Position numbers and translations under genes: made by a program. The notes under the pieces were generated by a model that was given only the letters and a program-made list of their open reading frames with translations, did not search any database and was not told where the DNA came from. A stretch of 64,000 bases of DNA from an uncultured Lachnospiraceae bacterium (GTDB lineage: Bacteria > Bacillota > Clostridia > Lachnospirales > Lachnospiraceae): assembly GCA_900550475.1 (NCBI GenBank), contig URSA01000006.1:1-64000 (forward strand). The letters run 5' to 3'. The first letter of the stretch is position 1. Every line of letters starts with the position of its first letter. Shown piece by piece: positions 7,045 through 13,642 of the stretch.

Positions 7045-9096
7045 ATGAAAAGACGAATCAGACTGAAAGGACGTATCAGAACATACCTGAAGTTCTCTCT
7101 TTATCTGGGAGGACTTTTACTTGTGGTGAATGCGGGCATGCTTGCCATTGACTACCGTGCCGGGCTTTTGCTTGGATTTTTCACGGTATTCTATTTCGCT
7201 GTTACGTTGACGCTTTATTTCTATAATAAACCGGTCATTATCAACGAGCTGGTCAGCTTTGCTACACAGTACGGACAGATCCAGAAGCGCCTGCTCCGGG
7301 AGCTGGAGCTGCCGCACGCCCTGTTGGACGACACCGGTAAGGTGATCTGGACGAACCAGGCATTTGAAAATGTGATCCGGCAGCCGAAGGGTTACAGCAA
7401 ATCCATCATGTCACTGTTCCCTTCCATCACGAGGGATCGTCTGCCCGACGACAACGGCGTGGAAGAGACACAGTACGAAATGACCTATGACGGCAAGGAT
7501 TATATTGCAAAGTTCAAGCGCATTTCTTTGAAGGAAATGGCGGAAAACAGCGATATGATTGAGGCTGAGTGCTACAATGGCTATCTGATTGCGGTATACT
7601 TGTTTGATGAGACGGCGCTGCATATCGCCTTGCAGGAAGTGGACGATCAGAGCCTTGCAGTGGGGCTTTTGTATCTGGACAACTACGAGGAGGCACTTGA
7701 AAGCGTTGAGGAGGTCAGAAGATCGCTCTTGATCGCATTGATTGACCGAAAGGTGAACAAGTATATCTCCGCGTTGGACGGAATCGTGAAAAAGCTTGAG
7801 AAAGACAAATATCTTGTGATTATGCGCAAGAAATCCGTGGCACAGCTGCAGGAATCCCGGTTTGACCTGCTGGAGGATGTCAAGACGGTCAATATCGGAA
7901 ACGAGATGGCGGTGACCATCAGTATCGGTGTCGGTCTGGACGGTCTCACCTATGCGCAGAATTATGAGTTTTCCCGGAATGCCATCGATCTTGCACTGGG
8001 GCGTGGCGGCGATCAGGCGGTGATCAAGACGCCGGAAAGTACCACCTACTACGGCGGAAAGAGCCAGCAGGTAGAGAAGAATACCAGAGTGAAGGCGCGT
8101 GTAAAAGCGCATGCCTTGAAAGAAATCATCGCGGGAAAAGACAAGGTTCTCATCATGGGGCACAGACTTGCGGATGTGGACAGCTTCGGCGCGGCGGTAG
8201 GTATTTACCGGATCGCACAGACGCTGGACAGGAAGGCGCATATTGTGCTGAATGATATTTCCAACACGCTGCAGCCGCTGGTTGACCTGTTTAAGAATAA
8301 CCCGGAATATGATGCGGATATGATCGTGGGGAGCGCTCAGGCGATAGAGATGGCGGGCAACAATGCGGTGCTTGTGGTGGTGGATGTGAACCGTCCCACC
8401 ATTACGGAATGTCCCGAGCTGCTGCGTGTGTGCAAATCCATTGTTGTGCTGGATCACCACAGACAGGGGACGGAGACCATTGAGAATGCAACTCTCTCCT
8501 ATGTGGAGCCGTATGCGTCCTCCGCCTGTGAGATGGTTTCCGAGATTTTGCAGTATACAAGCGACAATATCAAGATCCACACGGAGGAAGCGGACTGCAT
8601 GTACTCCGGCATCATGATCGATACCAGCAACTTTATGAGCAAGACGGGCGTAAGAACCTTTGAGGCAGCGGCTTTCCTGCGCCGTAACGGTGCGGATGTG
8701 ACCCGTGTGCGGAAGATGTTCAGAGAGGATGCCAACGAGTACAAGGCGAAGGCGGACGCAGTCAGCCAGGCAGAGATATACAGGCAGTCCTACGCGATTT
8801 CCGTATGTACCAGCGAGGATATACAGAGCCCGACGGTCGTGGGCGCGCAGGCGGCGAATGAGCTTCTGAACATAAAGGGAGTCAAGGCAAGCTTCGTGCT
8901 GACGGAGTATCAAGGTAAGATCTATGTATCCGCCAGATCCATCGATGAGGTGAATGTCCAGATCATCATGGAGCGCATGGGCGGCGGCGGTCATATGAGC
9001 ATTGCGGGCTGCCAGCTTGAGGGAGTGGGTATGGCGGAAGCCATCGGAAGCCTGAAAGCAACCATAGATACCATGGTGGAGGAGGGGGCAATCTAG
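7045..9096 (+). CDS. gdpP: Cyclic-di-AMP phosphodiesterase GdpP
   Basis: This membrane protein of about 683 residues hydrolyses the second messenger c-di-AMP. In order it has two N-terminal membrane helices (to about residue 60), a PAS-like domain, a degenerate GGDEF domain, and DHH and DHHA1 phosphodiesterase domains. Metal-binding motifs are visible: MGHRLADVDSFG, VVDVNRP, LDHHRQG and the terminal GGGGHMSIAG. The start ATG 7045 (MKRRIRLK) has GGGGG five bases upstream. An in-frame ATG at 7018 would lie only about eight bases after the likely transcription start (TATACT at 6997-7002). The order gdpP-rplI-dnaB is conserved in Firmicutes. Confidence 0.96.
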   Translation: MKRRIRLKGRIRTYLKFSLYLGGLLLVVNAGMLAIDYRAGLLLGFFTVFYFAVTLTLYFYNKPVIINELVSFATQYGQIQKRLLRELELPHALLDDTGKVIWTNQAFENVIRQPKGYSKSIMSLFPSITRDRLPDDNGVEETQYEMTYDGKDYIAKFKRISLKEMAENSDMIEAECYNGYLIAVYLFDETALHIALQEVDDQSLAVGLLYLDNYEEALESVEEVRRSLLIALIDRKVNKYISALDGIVKKLEKDKYLVIMRKKSVAQLQESRFDLLEDVKTVNIGNEMAVTISIGVGLDGLTYAQNYEFSRNAIDLALGRGGDQAVIKTPESTTYYGGKSQQVEKNTRVKARVKAHALKEIIAGKDKVLIMGHRLADVDSFGAAVGIYRIAQTLDRKAHIVLNDISNTLQPLVDLFKNNPEYDADMIVGSAQAIEMAGNNAVLVVVDVNRPTITECPELLRVCKSIVVLDHHRQGTETIENATLSYVEPYASSACEMVSEILQYTSDNIKIHTEEADCMYSGIMIDTSNFMSKTGVRTFEAAAFLRRNGADVTRVRKMFREDANEYKAKADAVSQAEIYRQSYAISVCTSEDIQSPTVVGAQAANELLNIKGVKASFVLTEYQGKIYVSARSIDEVNVQIIMERMGGGGHMSIAGCQLEGVGMAEAIGSLKATIDTMVEEGAI

Positions 9097-9171
9097 CCCA
9101 CGGGACGGTTTGACAGATGAGGTGTGTCTGCGGTGCGAGGCATGCAGACCATGGAAAGGCAGGGTGAGTTT

Positions 9172-9618
9172 ATGAGGATAATTTTGTTACAGGACGAGAA
9201 AAAGCTGGGTAAGAAGGGCGATATCATTGAGGCGAGCGAGGGCTATGCAAGAAATTATATCCTGCCCAAGAAGATCGGCGTGGAGGCGACCTCCAGGAAT
9301 ATGAACGATCTGAAACTGCAGAAAGCCAATGCGGCGAAGGTAGCGCAGGAGCAGTTGGAGGCGGCACAGGAGCTTGCGAAGGCGCTGGCAGAAAAGACGG
9401 TTGAGGTCAAGATGAAAGCGGGAGAGGGCGGCAAGGCGTTTGGCTCCGTTTCTTCCAAGGAAATTGCGACTGCATGCAAGGAGCAGTTCGGGATCGAACT
9501 GGACAAGAAAAAGATCGTACTTGCAGATGCAATCAAGAACTTCGGCGTGTATGAGGTGAGTGTAAAGCTGCATCAGAAGGTACTCGCCAAGCTGAACGTA
9601 CATGTATCCGAGTGCTGA
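9172..9618 (+). CDS. rplI: 50S ribosomal protein L9
   Basis: This 148-residue L9 has the N-terminal domain MRIILLQDEKKLGKKGD, the signature GYARNYILPK, a long connecting helix, and the C-terminal rRNA-binding domain (GKAFGSVSSKEI). L9 binds 23S rRNA near the L1 stalk. The frame is open upstream to 9124, but the family start is the ATG at 9172, preceded by GGGTGAG. It lies between gdpP and dnaB, probably in one operon. Confidence 0.97.
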   Translation: MRIILLQDEKKLGKKGDIIEASEGYARNYILPKKIGVEATSRNMNDLKLQKANAAKVAQEQLEAAQELAKALAEKTVEVKMKAGEGGKAFGSVSSKEIATACKEQFGIELDKKKIVLADAIKNFGVYEVSVKLHQKVLAKLNVHVSEC

Positions 9619-9640
9619 TAAACAATAGGGAGAGCTTTCG

Positions 9641-10978
9641 ATGCCCACAATGGAAGAAACAGTCTTAAAAAGAATATTGCCGCACAGCGTGGAGGCGGAG
9701 CAGTCCGTGATCGGCGCAATGATCATGGACAGGGAAGCAATCGTGGTCGCTTCTGAGCTGATCACCGCCGAGGACTTTTACAATAAGCAATACGGCATTC
9801 TGTTTGATACCATGGTAGAGCTCAATGACGAGGGAAAACCGGTGGATCTTGTGACATTACAGGACAGGCTGAAGGAGAAAGATGTTCCACCGGAGGTCAG
9901 CAGTCTGGAGTTTGTCCGTGATCTGATCACAGCGGTGCCCACATCGGCGAATATCAAATACTACGCCGGTATCGTGGCGGAGAAGTCCACGCTGCGCAAG
10001 CTGATCCGTCTGAATGAGGAGATTGCCAATACCTGTTACGCCGGAAAGGAAAGTCTGGAAATCATTTTGGAGGAAACGGAGAAAAAGATCTTTGAGGTGG
10101 TGCAAAAGCGCAATACCGGGGATTTTGTTCCGATTCGTCAGGTCGTGATGAACGCCATGGACAAGATCGAGAAGGCGGCGAAAAACAAGGGAGCCGTCAC
10201 GGGTATTCCCACCGGCTTCGTGGATCTGGACTACCGGACGGCAGGTATGCAGCCGTCGGATCTGGTGCTGATCGCAGCCCGTCCTTCCATGGGAAAGACG
10301 GCGTTTGTGCTTAACATTGCCGAGCATGTGGCATTCCGGCAGAACAAGACGGTTGCTATTTTCAGTTTGGAAATGTCAAAGGAGCAGCTTGTGAACCGTT
10401 TGTTTTCTTTGGAATCCAAAGTGGATTCCCAGCACATCAGAACGGGTCAGCTCTCCGATCAGGAATGGGAGAAATTGATTGAGAGTGCGGGTGTGATCGG
10501 CAAATCCAACCTGATTATAGACGACACGCCCGGCATCAGCATTGCGGAGCTGCGCAGCAAGTGCAGAAAATATAAACTGGAACACAATCTATCCATGATC
10601 ATCATCGACTACCTGCAGCTCATGTCGGGCAGCGGAAGAACGGATTCCAGACAACAGGAAATATCGGATATTTCCCGTTCGCTGAAAGCGGTGGCGAGAG
10701 AACTTTCCGTCCCGGTGCTGGCGTTGTCCCAGCTTTCCCGTGCGGTGGAGCAGCGGCCGGATCACCGCCCGATGCTGTCGGATCTGCGTGAATCCGGTGC
10801 CATAGAGCAGGATGCCGACGTGGTAATGTTCATTTACCGCGATGACTATTACAATCATGATACAGATAAGAAGGATGTAGCGGAGATCATTATTGCCAAA
10901 CAGAGAAACGGCCCCATCGGCACGATTGAACTGGCATGGCTTCCCAACTACACCAAATTTGCAAATTTGGAAAAATAA
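9641..10978 (+). CDS. dnaB: Replicative DNA helicase DnaB
   Basis: This 445-residue helicase has the N-terminal primase-interaction domain (LPHSVEAEQSVIGAMI) and a RecA-like motor. Walker A is in AARPSMGKTAF, Walker B in MIIIDYLQLM, and the DnaB signatures EISDISRSLKAVARELSVPV and LSQLSRAVEQRPDHRP are present. As a hexamer it unwinds DNA at replication forks. The ATG follows GGGAGAG with an eight-base gap. No intein or other interruption was found. Helicase-loader and dnaD-like genes lie 28 kb downstream on the other strand. Confidence 0.98.
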   Translation: MPTMEETVLKRILPHSVEAEQSVIGAMIMDREAIVVASELITAEDFYNKQYGILFDTMVELNDEGKPVDLVTLQDRLKEKDVPPEVSSLEFVRDLITAVPTSANIKYYAGIVAEKSTLRKLIRLNEEIANTCYAGKESLEIILEETEKKIFEVVQKRNTGDFVPIRQVVMNAMDKIEKAAKNKGAVTGIPTGFVDLDYRTAGMQPSDLVLIAARPSMGKTAFVLNIAEHVAFRQNKTVAIFSLEMSKEQLVNRLFSLESKVDSQHIRTGQLSDQEWEKLIESAGVIGKSNLIIDDTPGISIAELRSKCRKYKLEHNLSMIIIDYLQLMSGSGRTDSRQQEISDISRSLKAVARELSVPVLALSQLSRAVEQRPDHRPMLSDLRESGAIEQDADVVMFIYRDDYYNHDTDKKDVAEIIIAKQRNGPIGTIELAWLPNYTKFANLEK

Positions 10979-10999
10979 AAGGTTATTCAGAGTACGAAG

Positions 11000-11046
11000 G
11001 CAGATTTTGAAAGAGGACAGGCTCCTTTTTCGGGATCTGCTTTTTT
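11000..11046 (+). terminator. Possible terminator after dnaB
   Basis: GCAGAT at 11000-11005 can pair with ATCTGC at 11035-11040, directly before TTTTTT, with a weak inner helix in the long loop. The base stem is short, so this is only a moderate candidate. Confidence 0.45.
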
Positions 11047-11085
11047 GTACCTCAACATAAAGTATAAAAGAAAGGAAGAAGAAAG

Positions 11086-11862
11086 ATGAGCAATGTATTT
11101 TTGATCTCAGACGCAGCAAGGAAGGTACAGGTGGAGACGCATGTATTGCGTTATTGGGAGGACGAGCTTGGGCTTCCCATCAAGCGCAACGAGCTGGGAC
11201 ACCGGTATTATACGGAAGAGGATATCAAACGATTTCAGAATATCAAGGAATTAAAGGAGCAGGGACTGCAGTTGAAAGCGATTAAAATGGTGTTGAAAAA
11301 TGGAAGACTGGATGTGATCGGTGTACATACGGAAAAGGAAGACAGCGGGGAGAAGGCTGAGCAGCCGGAACAGGCTGTAAAAGGACAGACAACAAAGGAG
11401 AAAACGGTACGGGAAGGGCAGGCGGAAGACACAGAAGGGCAGACGGTAAAGGGACAGACAACAAAAGCGCAGCAGGGATGGGAAAGGCAGGCTGAGATGG
11501 CGGGACAAGCCACAGAGAGACAGGAACAGCCGGAATCAGCAGAACAGGCACAGGTGCTGCCGAAGGAGAGCTGCGAACTGGTGCATCCGGCGCAGCGTCT
11601 GATGCAGGAAGAAAGCCGGGAGGAAAAGGCAGCGAGGTTGCAATGGCTGTTAAAGCAGTTATTCAGGGAAACGCTTCTGGAGAACAACGAGCAGCTCTGC
11701 ATGGACGTGAAGGAGAGCATATTGAAGGAGTTGGATTACCAGTTCAGAATGCAGGAGGAACGGGATGAGGAAAGAGAGGAAAGGCGCAGCAAACGGGACG
11801 AGGAACATTTTAAGCGCATCGATGAGCTGCTGCGCAAGAAACGGAATCTCCTGAAAAAATAG
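11086..11862 (+). CDS. MerR-type HTH regulator with low-complexity linker and coiled coil
   Basis: The 258-residue protein begins with a MerR-type winged helix (about residues 3-70: LISDAARKVQVETHVLRYWE, then GHRYYTEEDIKRF). A hydrophilic Gln/Glu/Lys/Thr-rich stretch of about 90 residues with internal repeats follows, then a strongly charged helical C-terminus (EEREERRSKRDEEHFKRI). There is no recognisable ligand-binding domain, so it is not a classical MerR sensor. The HTH type with RYWE resembles regulators of cell-envelope or developmental genes. The AAAGGAAG before ATG 11086 is a good ribosome site. It stands alone after dnaB. Confidence 0.75.
   Translation: MSNVFLISDAARKVQVETHVLRYWEDELGLPIKRNELGHRYYTEEDIKRFQNIKELKEQGLQLKAIKMVLKNGRLDVIGVHTEKEDSGEKAEQPEQAVKGQTTKEKTVREGQAEDTEGQTVKGQTTKAQQGWERQAEMAGQATERQEQPESAEQAQVLPKESCELVHPAQRLMQEESREEKAARLQWLLKQLFRETLLENNEQLCMDVKESILKELDYQFRMQEERDEEREERRSKRDEEHFKRIDELLRKKRNLLKK
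11377..11465 (+). repeat. Imperfect direct repeat inside the MerR-type gene
   Basis: Two 20-bp copies (11377-11396 and 11446-11465) differ by one base and encode VKGQTTK in the low-complexity linker. They are 69 bp apart, a multiple of three, so slippage between them would keep the frame. Confidence 0.8.
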
Positions 11863-11971
11863 ACTTTTTTTTACCGCCTGCGGCGGTAAGGAAGTGAAAT
11901 GGGGACGGTATGCCGGAACCATGGAAAGCTATGTGTATGTGATGCAGGCAGAATAATTTTGACAACGTCAA

Positions 11972-11999
11972 AGGGCGTGTGAAGATCCTCACACGCCCT
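11972..11999 (-). terminator. Hairpin downstream of the ferredoxin gene
   Basis: AGGGCGTGTGA and TCACACGCCCT form a perfect 11-bp stem between the convergent MerR-type and ferredoxin genes. The T-tract is weak on both strands (TTTGACG on the minus strand), so it may serve as a bidirectional terminator. Confidence 0.65.
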
Positions 12000-12015
12000 C
12001 TCTGTATAAATACGC

Positions 12016-12186
12016 TTATTCCTCAGAAATTGCACCTACGGGGCATACGCCTGCGCAGGAACCGCAGCTGATGCAGGTGTTGGGGTCGATTTCCATCTTG
12101 CCGTCCCCCATGCTGATTGCACCTACGGGACACTGAGATTCGCAAGCGCCACAGCTTACGCAAGTATCGTTTACCTGAAATGCCAT
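12016..12186 (-). CDS. 2[4Fe-4S] clostridial-type ferredoxin
   Basis: This 56-residue protein was read directly from the minus strand. It contains two CxxCxxCxxxCP clusters, CVSCGACESQCP and CISCGSCAGVCP, each followed by VGAIS, the classic low-potential bacterial ferredoxin repeat. It carries electrons for radical enzymes, hydrogenase or pyruvate:ferredoxin oxidoreductase in the cytoplasm. AAGGAGGA precedes the ATG. It lies 98 bp after the end of pflA in the same orientation. A role in reducing the PflA cluster is possible but is only inferred from position. Confidence 0.95.
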   Translation of the reverse strand: MAFQVNDTCVSCGACESQCPVGAISMGDGKMEIDPNTCISCGSCAGVCPVGAISEE

Positions 12187-12284
12187 AATAATATCCTCCT
12201 TTAAGATAGACCAATGTATTGATATATTTTTATCATTAGCCCTATTTTAATATACAATTCGCCTAAATACAAGAGTTTTATGCA

Positions 12285-13037
12285 TTAAAAACCTTCGGCG
12301 CGGCGTTTTTTAATGCCTTCCAGAATGACCTGCTTTTTTTCGATGACTTTATCCTTATCCATGGGCGGAACACCGTGCAACTTGTAGGGAATGCCCAGGG
12401 ATTCGTATTTCTTCTCACCCATGGTATGGTAGGGAAGAACATCCAAAGCCTTCAGGTTGTGGAACTGTCCGATAAAATATCCCAGCTGTTCCAGATATTT
12501 GTCATCATCCGTGATACCCGGAACCACCACATGCCGGATCCACATATCCACATGTTTCTCGTCCAGATATTTGCAGAAGTCAAGAATGTTGACGTTGGGC
12601 TGGCCGGTAAGCTCCATATGCTTTTCAGGATCAATGTGTTTGATGTCCAGCATGACAAGGTCGGTGAGAGTCATCAGCTTGTCGAACTTTGCCAGAAGAG
12701 GAGCGTTGCTCCGATTAAAGGCAATGCCGGAACTGTCGATACAGGTGTGTATATTTTTCTCTTTTGCAAGGGTGAAAAGGTCGATCAGAAAATCGATCTG
12801 CATCAGGGGCTCGCCGCCGGTCACGGTAATGCCGCCGCTCTTGTAAAAGCTGATATTCCGCTCGTATTGATCGATAATCTCGGCGGGCTCCATCATGGTG
12901 CCGCCGGTCATAGGCCAGGTATCGGGGTTGTGGCAATAAGCACAGCGCATGGGACAGCCCTGCACAAATACCACGAAGCGCACACCGGGGCCGTCCACGG
13001 TGCCAAAGCTTTCAAGAGAATGGATTCTTCCTTTCAT
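12285..13037 (-). CDS. pflA: Pyruvate formate-lyase activating enzyme
   Basis: This 250-residue radical SAM enzyme abstracts a hydrogen from the glycine of the PFL radical domain. The CxxxCxxC motif is Cys28, Cys32 and Cys35 (GCPMRCAYCHNPDTW), followed by GGITVTGGEPLMQ and the C-terminal YHTMGEKKYESLG typical of PflA. AAAGGA lies before the ATG at 13037. A strong terminator sits between it and the radical-domain gene, so its expression depends on read-through or an unseen promoter. In this locus its substrate would be the separate 80-residue subunit. Confidence 0.96.
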   Translation of the reverse strand: MKGRIHSLESFGTVDGPGVRFVVFVQGCPMRCAYCHNPDTWPMTGGTMMEPAEIIDQYERNISFYKSGGITVTGGEPLMQIDFLIDLFTLAKEKNIHTCIDSSGIAFNRSNAPLLAKFDKLMTLTDLVMLDIKHIDPEKHMELTGQPNVNILDFCKYLDEKHVDMWIRHVVVPGITDDDKYLEQLGYFIGQFHNLKALDVLPYHTMGEKKYESLGIPYKLHGVPPMDKDKVIEKKQVILEGIKKRRAEGF

Positions 13038-13076
13038 ACTGTGTTCCTTTCACACGAAACTTCACTTCTTTTTATG

Positions 13077-13107
13077 AAAAGGGGTTCGGATCTCTCCGAA
13101 CCCCTTT
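13077..13107 (-). terminator. Terminator between the PFL radical-domain gene and pflA
   Basis: AAAGGGGTTCGGA and TCCGAACCCCTTT form a 13-bp stem with a four-base loop. On the minus strand it is followed by TTTTC and further A/T-rich sequence. It separates the pflB module from pflA and would lower pflA expression. Confidence 0.8.
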
Positions 13108-13145
13108 CTGACTTTACATTGTAAGCTCTCGATGAATCCTCGTCG

Positions 13146-13388
13146 TTACAGAGACTCGTGGAATGTACGGGAGATAACGTCTGCCTGCTGCTCCGGTGTA
13201 AGCTTAATGAAGTTTACAGCGTATCCGGAAACACGGATCGTCAACTGAGGATAATTCTCAGGATGCTTCTGAGCATCCAGAAGAGTCTCTCTGTTCAGTA
13301 CATTTACATTCAGATGATGTCCGCCCTTTGTAGCGTAACCATCAAGCAAAGAAACAAGGTTGTCAACCTGCTGTGTGTTTGCTGCCAT
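13146..13388 (-). CDS. Stand-alone PFL glycyl-radical domain (GrcA-like subunit)
   Basis: This 80-residue protein equals the C-terminal glycyl-radical domain of pyruvate formate-lyase. LLDGYATKGGHHLNVNV is followed by NRETLLDAQKHPENYPQLTI and the radical loop RVSGYAV with Gly55, and it ends RTFHESL. The catalytic chain encoded upstream lacks exactly this domain, so the two must assemble to form active enzyme. E. coli GrcA (YfiD) and phage T4 have comparable free domains used as spare parts, but there the main enzyme is intact. Here it appears essential. AAGGAGGA precedes the ATG. Confidence 0.93.
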   Translation of the reverse strand: MAANTQQVDNLVSLLDGYATKGGHHLNVNVLNRETLLDAQKHPENYPQLTIRVSGYAVNFIKLTPEQQADVISRTFHESL

Positions 13389-13408
13389 GATAAAATCCTC
13401 CTTTTTTA

Positions 13409-13606
13409 TTATCGGTAATCGTCAAGGCCCTCGGTAAGGGTCGGAACACTGCATGCCAAAGGCGTTCTGGAGCAGTCTGTGCAGCCCATTGTCTGAACGT
13501 GCTTGGTGCCTGAAGTGTCGGTGTCCACATTGATGTGACCGACGCCCTGACCCATGCCTGAGTCAAGCATCTTTACCAGATCCTCAATCATTTTTTCCTC
13601 ATCCAT
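13409..13606 (-). CDS. 65-residue Cys-containing protein between the PFL subunits
   Basis: A real gene by its strong ribosome site (AAGGAGGG) and position: it sits between the PFL catalytic gene (36 bp upstream) and the radical-domain gene (20 bp downstream). Residues 7-29 align without gaps to residues 8-30 of the radical-domain protein: the shared pattern is LV, LD, G, H and NV at matching spacing. The radical loop is absent. In its place is GCTDCSRTPLACSVPTL, with Cys42, Cys45 and Cys52. It therefore looks like a derived partial copy of the glycyl-radical domain. No function is known to me. Capping of the empty active site, metal or redox sensing, or assembly assistance are guesses. Confidence 0.8.
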   Translation of the reverse strand: MDEEKMIEDLVKMLDSGMGQGVGHINVDTDTSGTKHVQTMGCTDCSRTPLACSVPTLTEGLDDYR

Positions 13607-13642
13607 GGTGTTCCCTCCTTGTAAGTAGAATTTACTGCAAAA

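Noticed and set aside
7411..8994. A 527-residue minus-strand ORF opposite gdpP
   Set aside because: It is an antisense shadow. The GdpP frame carries all catalytic motifs.
11872..11887. The hairpin ACCGCC-TGC-GGCGGT after the MerR-type gene as a terminator
   Set aside because: The T-run precedes the stem on the plus strand, and on the minus strand the stem is followed by A residues, so it does not have terminator layout.
12023..12214. A 63-residue minus-strand ORF over the ferredoxin
   Set aside because: It is a shadow frame. The ferredoxin frame at 12016-12186 has perfect CxxC motifs and a ribosome site.
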